64,000 nt of DNA from Stenopsyche tienmushanensis (Eukaryota; Arthropoda; Insecta; Trichoptera; Stenopsychidae), in contig WACJ01000430.1 of the NCBI GenBank assembly GCA_008973525.1, positions 96,877 through 160,876 of the forward strand. The letters run 5' to 3'. A program made the position numbers and the translations under genes. This document shows, in pieces, positions 51,337 through 63,600 of the stretch (the stretch's first letter is position 1; each line of letters opens with the position of its first letter). The notes beneath the pieces were generated by a model, which was not told the origin of the DNA, made no database searches, and saw only the letters and a list, made by a program, of their open reading frames with translations.

Positions 51337-51458
51337 ATGGGCGGATTCCACGAGCATGGTTTTTTGTATATGATTTACTAGCATGCCGATCATTGTAATG
51401 AAGTGACTATGAACTAGTAAACCATGCACAAGAAACCACGCTCATGGAATCCACCCAT
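51337..51458. repeat. Short foldback element (MITE-like), 122 bp
   Basis: About 45 bp starting ATGGGCGGATTCCACGAGC is matched, inverted, by the segment ending CTCATGGAATCCACCCAT. The arms are roughly 85-90% identical with a short spacer. It sits in or just beyond the transporter 3' UTR. No target duplication is certain and there is no coding capacity. Confidence 0.7.
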
Positions 51459-52319
51459 AATACTCATTTTCTTTCAAATATATGCAATCGCTTGACATTG
51501 TTAATTAATGTTCTAATTATGGTTGTGAAAAATAAATACACATACAACTAAACATTTTATTCTTCAATCTGTAATATCAATTAATATCTGCTTGTATAAA
51601 AAAGTTATCATATTGATAGTACAAATATCAAAATACTTCTAATAAGGAAGCACTTTCAAATCAAAATAATTAACTGCTTATGTATTTTAATTAAATTTGG
51701 AAAAAATGTAAATATATTTGAATAAAAAATATTTTTAAATAATAATTTCCTTTTATTTTAATATAATTCATTTGAAATTTTTGATCTAATCAAAAAATAT
51801 TATTGTTTTATGCTATTTAAAAATATTCCTTTTTCAATTATTTCATTTAAACCAGGGCTTTGAACCTTTATTTTTTATTTCAATTTAATTTCGGTTCAGT
51901 TGATGATTATTAAAAATAAAAAATAATTTGAAATATTTCATTCTTTTTTATTTTGGCATTCAAACAGATACGTGTTTTCTATTTTTAAAAAAATAGAAAA
52001 AAATAAATTTTAATACGCCGAAGACATTTAAATAAAATTATTTTTATTCACTGAAAATATAATTTATGGTCAACATTTTTTTTTTATTATCTTTAAAATT
52101 TAATCTCCATCTTTAACAAATTATAAAAATAAAATAAAATTTGTGAATATTTAAAGTTTTTGTTTTCAGTGGATTTGTGATTATACAATGTACGACGAAA
52201 TATAAAGTTGAATTAAATTTTAAAATCCTTATATTCGTATTCATAAAAATAATCAATATTCTCGCAAGCTAATAATATAATATTTTATTTTTAATGCTTC
52301 TTTACATCATATTTATATG

Positions 52320-52447
52320 ACGTTTGTGCGACGTAAAAATATTGGCAAAATTGTATTGGACGCGTTTTGAGCTGTTATGGTCATAAAAATTTTAAAAGGA
52401 GACGAGAAGCGTCAGTGGCGTTTGCCGGCCGTTGACAGGCGCGCGCC
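52320..52447 (+). promoter_or_regulatory. Probable PHF12 promoter and 5' UTR
   Basis: GC and CpG content rise sharply against very AT-rich flanks, with a TGACGT-type motif near 52318 and clustered CGs up to the initiator codon (GGCGCGCGCCATGG). No TATA box stands out, consistent with a housekeeping-type CpG promoter. The call rests on composition and position only. Confidence 0.45.
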
Positions 52448-55400
52448 ATGGCATCACCAAGATGTGATGACTCTACGAGTCTTATGCACGTAAGTAACTT
52501 TCCACGTTTCAACCTTACTATAATACAACATCCAAAAATAACCTTACATACTTAAATAATTCTTCCAAACAAAAAAATCATGTAATTCAACTATCTCTTG
52601 AAATTCCTGCGCGCCTTGACTACAGAATTCTCTGTCGTTGACGGCATTACCTCATTTAAATACAATCAATACGTCTTCGAGTCATTTTATCCGACTTTTG
52701 TTACTTTTTACACTTCTAGAATGCAAAGAATAATGAAAGAATTTTGAAAGAAACTTTATTATTCACTTATTTAGACTTAAAGTACAGTCACAAAGATGTT
52801 CCCAAAAGAGTTTTATAAGGCCAACAATAAGAATCATGTTAATATACCTGTTATTTTAAATAACATAGATTTATATACTGTTTGACATGTATGATTATTC
52901 AAATAAATTTATACCAAATAATGCTAGACAGCTATAATGTTTCACCATTTTGCGTTTTAGGTTATACGTGCATTGGTAAAAGCGCCGGGAGAGGACATTA
53001 ATGCTACCAAACCAAAAAAATCACAGCACCCATATTATAAAAGACCTGGTAAAGGACATAACCACGATTGCTGCGATGCTTGCAACGAAGGTGGTGATCT
53101 TATATGTTGTGATCGGTGTCCGGCAAGCTTCCATCTTGGATGCCAGTAAGTTAAAACATAAAAACGGCTATATTTATTATTTAATAATAGAAAAATGTCA
53201 TTGATCATCAAATTTAAATGTATTTTGACGAATTACAAATAAAGCATGGTCAAGTAAATTCCTCTTGATATACCATATTTATTATACTATCTTATTTTAC
53301 ATGGAACTGAATAATTCATCATAATTTTTTGATTTACAATTGAAAATGTTTGAATGAAAATATATTATGCGTTTATTGTTACACTATAAGCAACACTGTA
53401 ATGTATTCAATATTCTGCCGATAATACATAATTGCATAATGAATGTTTCAGAAATTTCCACATATAACTTTAAAACAATTATTATTGAATTAATATTGAG
53501 ATATTCTTGCATAAATGAATGACGAACAATGAGATCAATATTTAACGATTTGCGTTCAAATGCTAGTGATGTATGCGAATAAATAACATATATATTTTTT
53601 TTAATTGCGTTAAAAAATGTTAAAAACGAGTATCTAATCACATTTTTTGGTAGTTTGAGAGGCAAAATTAGAAGTAAATTTGTACCTTTATCCGATATTT
53701 CGAACCATTTGATTGGTTCATGTTCATGGATTAAGTATTGCCATTATCTTAGTGATACTCCTTATGACTTCCAATTTTATCAAAGCACCAGAGATTATAT
53801 CAATAAGTCCAACAGTGCAAACAAGCGACAGCACAAAACGTCCCAACATCACACTCTTGCAACACTGCCGGAGAATAGTGATAAGGAGCATCACCAAGGG
53901 CGGCAGTCAAACATGGACCCAAGTACTTCCCTAGTCATCTTGATAAATATTATTTTTTTAAAAACACTTACTTTGATGTTCCTCCATTATAATAAAATAC
54001 TATTTGAATTTAGAAGCCAATAAAGAATCAGCACCATAATATGACATTATAGCTTTGTCTATTCTATAAGTCACATACAAACCCTCTCATAATTAAACTA
54101 TTTAATTTGTTTGTGAAACCTGCGAACTTATCGTATTAATATTTTTATTATAAATTGCTATGCTAAAAATGTTCCAAAGTTTGATAAAACAACATTAGAC
54201 TTTAGGTCATGTATCGAAGCGCTCAATTTATTATGATAACTTACATACTCACTGTTATGTTTGAGTTTTTTTTCAATTCTCATTCTAGAATTTTCCATAG
54301 TTTGTTAAAATCAACTTCAAAAAAAAACAATATACCTAATCAAATAATCAAATTTATTGCAATTAAAAACGGTTCATGTGTTATAAAAACAAATGCGCCA
54401 AGAGCTCGTGTATTTTTTAAAGATAATTTGTATTATTTTAAAATTTTGAATGATAAAGATATCAGAGATACTATCAAGTCAAAATATTTCCAAGCAAATT
54501 GGAGAACTCGCATATCTTATCACATTTTCAAAATTAATCACCATTGTAATATGTATTAAATCTAAAATACATTATATATTTTCTGTTTAGTGATCCTCCT
54601 CTCGACGAATCAGACATACCGCAAGGTCAATGGCTTTGTTTAGAATGTCGAATCAATAATGATCGAGTAATAAGACCCGTTTCACCAAGTTCGAGCAACA
54701 AGAGTTCAGAAGGAGAGAAAAAAATTAGGTGCTCATCGTAAAAATCAATCAATAGTTTTCCGTTTGAATGTGAAATTAAATTCTCGCTTATTTCGTTTTA
54801 GGGTGCTTAGAGTAAACCGCTCAAATTCAAACGTCAGCTCTACTAGTACGTCTAGTAGGAAAAATGATAAAGAATTACCAGATAAAGATAGTTCAGAAAA
54901 TTCTAATAAAAATGGTACAAATGATGCGACAGAAAATCCCGTATCTAAAGAGCCGGAAGAAGAAAAAGTCTTAACACCCTTAGATGTCCTTATCAGCGCA
55001 GCAAAAGTTATGAATCCGAGACAGTTTCAGTTACCTCGTGAAATGCAAATTTTCTGTCCTTTCCCGGGAACAGACAAACGTGAGTTTTATGTATATTTTT
55101 AATAGTTTATATGCATTTAAATCCAGATAGGTTTAATAAAAAAATATGACCTTTTCAGCGGAAATCAACGGAATTCGCCCAGGACTTGTGAAAGATATTT
55201 GGGGTTGTGTCCCTTTACCGGCGAAATTATGTTTTCATTGCCAAACTAGTTGTCGCACTGCCCCACTTGTATTGTGCGACTATTGCCCACTTGCATTTCA
55301 TCTGGTATTTATTTTGCAATTCGTTTAAAATATTTTTAATCTTTACATGATGTACAATTTATGTAATCGAAAATCATTTTTTGAATCCAGGATTGCTTGG

Positions 55401-58400
55401 ATCCTCCCCTTACAGCTCTTCCGCCTGGCAGATGGATGTGTCCAAATCACGTTGAACAATATATTGTAATATCTTTTTTTTTCATTTTTATTTCTTTTTA
55501 AAAAAATCTTCAAAAACTTGATTATATTTCATTCATACAGTTTTAATAGTGCTATAGAATCCATACCAATGTAAGTATCAATCTTGAATCAAATTGTTTC
55601 ATAAAAATAATAAATATATCATTACTTTTAATATGCATAATTGTGTGCAAATTTTAAATAGTAATGAAAATAATTTAAATTAATCTTTTATGTGTTTGAT
55701 GCATATGAGGCTAGTTTACGTTGTCAGCACAAGCTTGAAAACTGGCCTCGTATGCACCATGCATTAAGTCTGTGAGATGACTATAGAAATAGTATATATT
55801 CTCAGAAAGATGTACACTGCTTTAAGGGGGGGTCATCTCACTTTGTCGGCTCAAAAAATAGACATTTTTGTTCACAGTAAATACACTGTATAATTAAATT
55901 AATTTTTTTGAGATTTATTACAGCACTCTTATATATATCTCAAAGCCGTTGAGGGTGCAATCTTGATAGAATGATTGCTTCGAGCGCATTTCGCGTATTA
56001 GCTGTAAAGCATTGAAATAATCCGAATTTCTTCACCAGAATTATGGACGACTTAGAGACATGTCCTTGTGAAAAATGAAATTTAAAAAAAACGATTTTTT
56101 TGACGTGATAAATTGAGATGACCCCTTAAGTCATTGCAAAGATATTGAGCAGCCTATGTTTTTTACAATATTTTATTTACAGAAACTTTATACCATATAT
56201 TTTTTATGCTGATAGACAAATTAAAAATACAATTCAAATTTAATAAAGATCATCCTAGTTTTTGTTTCATAATTTTCTATCACATAATTTTAATTTTTCT
56301 ATTTGATTGTGCACATAAAGTTTAAATGGCGCCAATTAAATTCCGTCCAAGCAGTGTTTACAAAAGTTGTAAAGGTTAAGTGCATACTTTACTTTACTTT
56401 TGGTGGCGTTTATCAGAGATCCCCGGCCATCAACAGCGCTTGCCGCCACTTTCGTCTGTCCTGGGCCTCTTCATCTCTCCGCCTAGACAAGCGGCGTCTT
56501 TTTTCACTTGATCAGCCCAGCGTAACCATGGTCTTCCGATGGGTCTACTAACACCAGGTTGAAAATCTAAAATGGCTCAAGGGACTCGGTGTGTTGGCAT
56601 CCATGCCACATGACCTGCCCAATGGGAACGGAGGGTTCGGACGAAGCTAGTAATTGATGCCTCGCCGTACATGACCATGACCCTGCGATTGGACCTCATG
56701 GTATCAAAACCCGAGGTCTCATCCTGGAGAGGTCCAAAAAATGTTCTCAAAACTTCTCTCGAGGTGCATTGCATCCCAAGCGGTCATGGTCCATGTTTCA
56801 CCTCCGTACACCACTACTGGCCTAATCAATGTTTTATATATTTTAGTTTTAGCCGTTAGTGTTTCCTAATATATTTTTCAGGGCATGGTAGCACTGATTA
56901 CCATATTGAATCCTGGAGGTTATTTCATTATATATCAAGTTCTTCTCCATGAGGATGGATCCTGGATAAGCACATGAACTTTTTAAATATAATTGTTAAA
57001 ACCATTTTTAAATATAATTTTCTAATATCAACTCATCAATAGATTTGTCTTTTTGAGTTGTGTACAAATCTTATGTGTCTTACTGCTATCAAAAATATTC
57101 CTTGACATACAAAAGGCTTCCATTTTTATATTCCAACTGTAAATTATGTTGAATGTTTTCATAGAGTATAAATACATGTTTACATATTTTAGAAATGTTT
57201 AAGAATTAATAATAGGTTTTATGCTGATAAAACATATAGTTGATAGTCAAGATAAACCTTGACATCCTAAGAAATATATTGTGATTATTATGAATATTAG
57301 CCTTAAAGAATGCTTCTTACAATTGGTTACATTTTAAAAATATCAATTTATAAATGTCTTTGTTCGTTTTATAATATGTCATTTTTATTTTAATCCCGTA
57401 CACTTGATCATGCATATGGTAATGTCTGTAGGACTGGAAGCTTGTAAATTCAATATCAGCAACTGAGCGCATTGCATTATGGGAAAAGCTTGGTGGTCCA
57501 GTTGATCAAAACGCAGTTAGAATAGATTTTATAAGAAAGGCGCGTCGACGACATCCTCCTTTTCGTATAAGATTACCAGCTGGTCCACCGAGAGGTCGTG
57601 TGTGTGTTCCAGACATGGTTCGACATCATTATAGGCATCCTCCGTCTTTATTGCCACAACGTCGAGAATTTCAAAGATGCAATGGCGGTAATCATTTAAA
57701 TATTTAACATTCAAAAATTTTACGAAATCTTAACTACACATTAAAAGTATGCATTTTTTACAGTTCTTAAAAATTATCAAGGCTATGGGCATTCTTCCGA
57801 TGAAGAAGACAGTGATAAAAAAGATGTGATTTGTTTAAATATCAACTGCCCAAAATATCTTATGAAGAATAGCCTTTGCCACAAACACGATGAGAGTTTA
57901 TATGATGACGATCAAGAAACATGTGCGGACGACGATTTGAAAGCTATATCTGAGGATACATCTACTCCAAGTGATGAAATCATTTCCAAACGAAAATCTC
58001 AAGATGACATGTCAGACTCGCAAGAATCAAAACCATTTCTAAAAATAGGACCTAAAAAAAGAAAAACACAAAGAGACGCAAACGATTCACAAGACGAAAA
58101 GACCATTTGCAGAGAGGAATCGAATAATTTGAATTCTTCAAAAAAATGTGACAAATCTGATATTATTTTAGGAATAGTAGGAATGGATTCTAAAGAAACT
58201 AATGAAATACTTTTTTCTGTAGAAGAACAGTTAAAAAAAATAGATTTGCGCCTTATAAAATTATTAGCTTTTCAAAGATTACAGCAATTATTAGGTCTTG
58301 AAAATGGAGACGTTTTAGATGATAGCGTTTCAGAACTTATAATGAAGAGTATAGATAAGAAAAGTCTCACCCAATATGGTTTTCGTCATGTGCCCTTGCC

Positions 58401-59347
58401 GAGTGAATTATTGAGTCAGGGTGATATGGAAAGAATAGCAAAAGAAGTAGCCGGAGCTATTGCACCACGAGAAGAAGTATTAAGATTACGCATGGCACCT
58501 ATAAATTGCCCAGCTCCTCCAGCCCCGGCAGTTTATGCCCCCACTGCACCGATGCCTTCCCTTAGTGCATTACCTGTGAGAGCTACTCTTTGCCCGGTTG
58601 AAAGACCTGGAAGGTAAATTCCGTTATAATATAAACATGGCAACTCTAAATTATTATTTTATAAAACAATTCAATCATTTCCAGGAATGGTTTAGGAGAC
58701 GGCTTAGGACGACCTGTTCCTATGAGATTGTCGAGATTAAGTATAGGTCTTGGAGCATGCGATCTTCCTCTTCAAAGCTACGGATCATGTTCTTATGTAT
58801 CAGATAAACACGCATTGATATTTTATGATGATGTTAGTAACATTTTTATTCTGAAATATATTAATTTTGTCAGTTTTATACATTTTGAACGGTATTTTAT
58901 TTAGGTAACGCGACATTTTGAACTGATAAATTATTCCGAATTTGGAACATGTGTCAACGGTCAGTTATATTCTTGTGATTTCACTGAGGTGCAACCTTAC
59001 ACCGAAGAGGCCACGGGAGCAGAAGAAAGAGCTGCAGGATTACGTACAATCGCTACTAAAAGACGAGCCCAAATACCGATCAACATAAATCAAAAGTATG
59101 CTAAAGGTTTTCTTATAGGTATTGTGTTTCTATTTTATCGACCTAAATATTTGCATTTATTTTTAGTATATCGAATGTTGAAATACCTGCTGTTGGATCG
59201 TGTGCTTGTGCGCAAAATGGTGCGATTAAAAGAGAACTCGTTGCGGGATGGGAAGGAACAGCGTTGCTACCTCACGGTGCTCTCTTACAGTTTGGTTGTA
59301 TGATGTTTGTTTTTTCTATCACCGATGCAACAATTATTCAGGATTAA
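52448..59347 (+). CDS. PHF12: PHD finger protein 12 homologue (PHD-PHD-FHA), Sin3/HDAC-type corepressor subunit
   Basis: Exons: 52448-52489, 52961-53145, 54591-54728, 54802-55079, 55159-55304, 55391-55465, 57432-57687, 57764-58613, 58685-58832, 58905-59095, 59167-59347; all GT-AG and in frame, 829 aa. PHD1 has C52, C55, C64, C67, H72, C75, C92, C95 ([19 protein letters not shown]). A Ser/Asn/Glu-rich linker leads to [10 protein letters not shown] at 193-202, whose FQLP (197-200) is the FxLP motif of MRG-domain ligands. PHD2 has C239, C242, C254, C257, H262, C265, C280, H283. Exon 7 is Arg/His/Pro-rich, exon 8 acidic then Pro/Ala-rich. The C-terminal FHA domain (about 666-760) has [10 protein letters not shown]696-x-x-H699 and N724-G725. 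Human PHF12 (Pf1, about 1,000 aa) has the same order and binds SIN3 and MRG15 in a nuclear deacetylase complex; that role is inferred here. Exon 3 may instead end at 54737, adding three residues. Confidence 0.95.
53146..54590 (+). other. PHF12 intron 2 (1.4 kb)
   Basis: A GT-AG intron splits the first PHD finger between Cys75 and the final Cys pair. Two open frames in it (about 53.66-54.02 and 54.21-54.56 kb) have AT-driven composition, no recognisable motif and overlapping alternatives, so I do not call them genes. No mobile element was recognised. Confidence 0.8.
55698..55758. repeat. Small inverted-repeat element in PHF12 intron 6
   Basis: GATGCATATGAGGCTAGTTT is matched, inverted, by AAACTGGCCTCGTATGCACC with a short loop, giving a hairpin of about 21 bp with four mismatches. 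It may be a solo foldback MITE; only one copy is seen here. Confidence 0.5.
55822..56129. mobile_element. MITE-like element with TTAAGGGG ends in PHF12 intron 6
   Basis: The left end TTAAGGGGGGTCATCTCA and right end TGAGATGACCCCTTAA are near-perfect inverted repeats 308 bp apart. The interior has no open frame. The TTAA at each outer edge could be either part of the repeat or a target duplication; I cannot decide from one copy. Confidence 0.7.
56385..56860 (-). mobile_element. 3' fragment of a non-LTR retrotransposon reverse transcriptase, antisense in PHF12 intron 6
   Basis: On the minus strand the translation reads [20 protein letters not shown] from about 56850, the usual end of the RT palm/thumb in jockey- and RTE-like elements. 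Further on come [15 protein letters not shown] and GRP-like motifs, then an Arg/Trp-rich tail ending near 56390. Stops and frameshifts interrupt it, so it is dead. The 5' part, with the endonuclease and the RT catalytic motifs, is absent. Confidence 0.75.
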
Positions 59348-59905
59348 TTTAGTTTTTAGTGTTTTGTTTAATCGAAAGGATTAAAGCTTGACAATGATTG
59401 TAATATTTTTGCAGGTTTTATTGTTTCTTGTATTATAGGAAGAACCTCCTTATAATATTTTTAAATTATTTGATTTTATTGCATATTTTGCTGTAAGCCA
59501 GGGTTAAGATTTTAAATTTATTTACAAGCAATGTGCAATTGATATATTTGTTATTTATAGCTAGTCAGAAGTATTAAATTGGATTCATTATAATTAAGCT
59601 CTCATTTTTATCTCAAACTGACATCAGCACGGTGACCTATCTGTATAATTAAAAATTGCTCAATTTTACAACGATCTATTATCATCATCTGCATATGTTA
59701 TAGTGGATTATTTATATATTATTTATAGCGTACATACTTAAATATATAAGTGAATGAAACTGACAACTATTTATAACTTGTTAGATTTAGCAAACATCTG
59801 CTTATAAACTGCCTTATTCGTTGTAATTAAATGATATTGTTTTATATATCATTTTATTGCAAATATCAAATATACTTTTATTGCTATTATTCACATTTAT
59901 ATCAC

Positions 59906-59911
59906 AATAAA
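59906..59911 (+). promoter_or_regulatory. Candidate poly(A) signal of PHF12
   Basis: AATAAA lies about 560 bp after the stop codon and about 55 bp before the piggyBac-like insertion. It is the best-placed canonical hexamer in the 59.35-59.96 kb stretch, which is otherwise AT-rich 3' UTR-like sequence. Confidence 0.45.
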
Positions 59912-59960
59912 ATCGATATGAGATCTCCCCTCTAAATAATTAAGTATGTAAGAATGTGCT

Positions 59961-60608
59961 TTAACCCTTCTGTTTATTAATGTTTTTATTACCTCCCGTC
60001 AATGAAAATGACCTGGCTGGACCTTCGTACGTTTTGTATGGAAATTAATGAAAAAATATTAAATTACGCAATTTTTTTGCTCTTCTCATGTTAATAATAT
60101 TTTGTTTATTTATTTAAACGATATTTTTTTCAAATTCATAACAATACAAAACTTATCACTCGTTTACGCTTTTAAGGCATGTTTAAAATACCTGACAATT
60201 GGCTCATCGCATTTCTTACATACAAATCTGAATTTTCTTTGAAGCTCGTCATTCACTCCAGTGCCAGTTCTGTTTGTTCTTTCAACTTGTTCGTTTTTAT
60301 GTTCATTCTCTTCTTCTTTTCTCTTCATTTGGTGTCATCAGTGGGATAATTAGTTCTCTGGTTCTTTCTTATAATATAAAGTATGAATGATGCCAATGCT
60401 GCAGTATCCAGCATATTAGCTTTTATGCTATGTATAAATAGAATTATCCTTTTTTCTCTAACCTTTTTTTCTAACTCTTAATTCTGTATAACTCTTCAAT
60501 GAACAAAGTCAGAAAGTTTGGGTGAGATCTATACATTGCTACTATTGAAAAAACTCATTGCAAAAGCAAAATGGTCTGGCCAGACGATCTAATTAACAGA
60601 AGGGTTAA
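59961..60608 (-). mobile_element. piggyBac-like deletion derivative with TTAA target duplication
   Basis: TTAA (59961-59964) is followed by CCCTTCTGTT. The far end reads AACAGAAGGG then TTAA (60605-60608). These are perfect 10-bp inverted ends with the family's typical target site. Subterminal inverted motifs (GACCTGGCTGGAC and GGTCTGGCCAGAC) lie 50-70 bp inside. The minus strand carries a broken piece of possible transposase C-terminus: a Lys/Glu/Asn-rich stretch, then NDELQRKFRFVCKKCDE, where CKKC suggests the piggyBac C-terminal cysteine domain. The catalytic core is missing, so it is non-autonomous. Confidence 0.8.
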
Positions 60609-63600
60609 ACATGAATAAATAAATTTCCCGCACATGAATTTACAATACAATATCCGTGATCTACCTACGTATAGAATACTAGCTCTTAATTATACACGTG
60701 TATATGTACACATTAATAAATAAATTTTCCAGCACGTGCGCTTTAGACACGTCCGTGTCCGATTTGCATCTAGAACAGTGGCCTCTAAATAATTTGTCAA
60801 AAATAGCTCCAATTAAATATTAAAATAAATCACATTTTAATAAACTTGTAGCACTCTATGAGTGAAGTTATACATTTTAGATTAGTGAAATATATTTAGC
60901 ATAGTGTAGGACAAAGCAGAAGTGAAACATTACATATTGGATCCAATTTAAAACTGTATAAGTATTAGCTTAAATTGTCGCGTCTACTAGAAATAATAAA
61001 AAGTGCAAAATCATTTATATATGTATATATTATGAACAGAGGCTCGATTGTTTATGATGAAAATTCTCTTCTCTCGCGTATAATTTCGAATGTTTATATT
61101 ATGAGTTTAACGAAATGAATTGAAATTCTATTATACCTGTTTTATTGAATGATAAATTTGTTGAAATTTGCTATACTTTAGCTATCTTGCACTAAATCCA
61201 TTGTTATCGTTTCGACGATGGGCTTCCACGCGTATGACCTCAGTTCCTCAATTCCCGTAAATATTTAACAAAATGCAATAATTGCAGTAATTTTGTACCT
61301 TGAAATGATAAATACAGAGAATGAATTTAGAAAAAATATTTTTTAAGGACTTACATATTTTTAAATAAGCATAGAGAATATTTTCAGCACTGTATTAATA
61401 TTACACTTTTCGTGCCAGTGATGCGTTATGGAAATCATAGATATAGATCGTCATTAAAGCTGTGTAGTTTGTAATTTTGATTTTTTTACAAGTATATAAA
61501 TTGCTTTTTATAAATTATAGAAATTACATTAAATATTACACTCGATTGCGATTGTCATGAAATATGTTGTGATTTTTATAATGATGCAATATTTATTTAT
61601 ATGTTCTTAAAAAAATGTAGATTATTTAAATCTAAACTATAAATTGACTTTTTGAGCTTTTTTAATGAATATATTGTGTAGGACTCATCATATCGATTTA
61701 TCATATTTTTTATTTCGAATAGAATCATTGATTTGATATTCCGACATGGGGGGGGGGTTGTAATTATTATAAAAACACAATAAATAAAATGTGTATAAAT
61801 ATATACTGTATTTACCATATTTCAGAGTTATATTTTTATAAATACTTAATGCGCTTTTTGTTAAATGAAAAGTATGTTCAATTTACATGATGACTATCTC
61901 ATTGCTCACATTTTTTATTGTTAAAAGGGGGGTTCCTCAAATCGTTTTATATTTAGAAATACGGTTGAACTAGATTAATAGCTATTTAGTAAGTAATTTA
62001 AGTATTATACATTATTTTTTTCTATAATAATTAGATTTCTTAATATACCAGCGTTGCCATAAGTATGTGCCGTTTTTCGGATTTTGAAATATCGTCAAAT
62101 AAAATTAATATACAATTTTCAATTAAAAATTAAACCTTGATATACATCCATTACTGTCTTCCGCGGCTAATAGCTTGATGCAATAAATAGCATTTAAAAA
62201 AAACGTTTCTTTTTAAACCCGCTAAACTGGTAGGTCTTTTATATTAAAATATTGCATATAACATAATGAAAATAGCATAATCAGTAACTAAGGATGATGT
62301 AGCAAATGATTTTTTAAGTATTTGAATTTTTCTCTATGAGGTCTTTTGCCTTGATCATGAATGTTTTTTTTTTCTACCAACTATCGTTGATGATCTTTGC
62401 TGCAAAAAATTAACCTTATACCCTTCCTTCAGTAGAGTAATTCCAAGAAAGACTATTCTTTTGTCATGCAAGCTTAACATTTTGCTCATTGCAGTTAATT
62501 AGTGTTAGTTATTATATACCAAGAGCTGACAGCATAAATTGAGGGTCATCTAACACACATGAATAATTTAATTCTGGCGTTTTCCGAATTATTATTATGA
62601 TAGTCTGGCGATTGCCATTGGATTTGGGAAGGGAGGGGGTTGAAATCTAGTGAAAATTCAACATAATTAGTCTGGCGTTTTTATAAACGTAAACTATTTA
62701 TTATAAGGTATTAAAAATAATTAATTGCAGCAAGTTTGAATCAGTCTGGTACTATCTTAAAAAGCTGGTAACAGTCTGGAAACCCACTCCCCTCCCAAAC
62801 CTAACGGCACTCAGTCGCCAGACTTTCATAATCATAGTCCAGAAACACGTCAGAACACATCTATTAAATTATTCACATATGTTAGATGACCATCAATTTA
62901 TGCTGCATTTTGATATATAATAACTAACGATTTTCCAATAAACAACTACTAATAAATACTAATTTTCCATCGATTCATTAGATCCAAGTTTATTCAGTGT
63001 TAGGCAAACTAAGATTACTTCAACTTTAGTGTTAAATTCGTTGCCTTTTTATACAAAAATAATAAAGTATTTCTGATGTGGTTTCGGGGACTTAACCATT
63101 GGTGAGATTCAAAAAGTTTAAACAACCGTTTTTCTCATCTCTGTCTTTTGATCATTTTCGACCGGTTGTGTGAATGGACTGAATTTCATCATTGGGCGGA
63201 ACCATTTTAAAAGCACTTATTATTCACAAAACTAAGCTACGTTTGAACACTAAAGTAGATTATCTATACGTTTAAACAAATCCTTCAGTATGTATATTAA
63301 AAATATTAAATCAATGCGTATTTATGGCACTTAATAATATCTATGTTTGGCAAAAAAAAAACATTTAATGAAATTTATATGCGTACAATATATTCAATAG
63401 CTTGATTCATTACATTTTAAAAAAAATTCTTATACTCATAAATCACCAAACTGTCTTGTGAATGTTTTATGATAAGGGATAATACGACTTTATTGTTTTT
63501 ATTTAATATCTACCCTAATCTTTGCCCTAGTATTCAAATTGTTTTATTTTAAAGTGAAACAGTATTATTTATGCCCTAATTGACTTTTAAATCGCCTAAT

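Larger units (their letters stand above)
50752..52447. other. Intergenic spacer between transporter and PHF12 homologue
   Basis: The spacer holds the transporter 3' UTR, a 122-bp inverted-repeat element at 51337-51458, a very AT-rich stretch (51.5-52.3 kb) and, in the last 130 bp, a GC-rich CpG-containing segment that should be the PHF12 promoter and 5' UTR. No coding exon was recognised. Confidence 0.7.
55466..57431 (+). other. PHF12 intron 6 (2.0 kb), repeat-loaded
   Basis: This is by far the longest coding intron of the gene. It follows the end of PHD2 (WMCPNH) and holds a small hairpin repeat (55698-55758), a 308-bp TIR element (55822-56129) and an antisense non-LTR retroelement fragment (about 56385-56860). 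The flanking exons still join in frame. Confidence 0.85.

Noticed and set aside
53655..54559. Open frames of 116-122 codons inside PHF12 intron 2
   Set aside because: AT-driven composition, overlapping alternative frames and no motif; the intron is cleanly bounded by GT-AG and the PHD finger continues across it.
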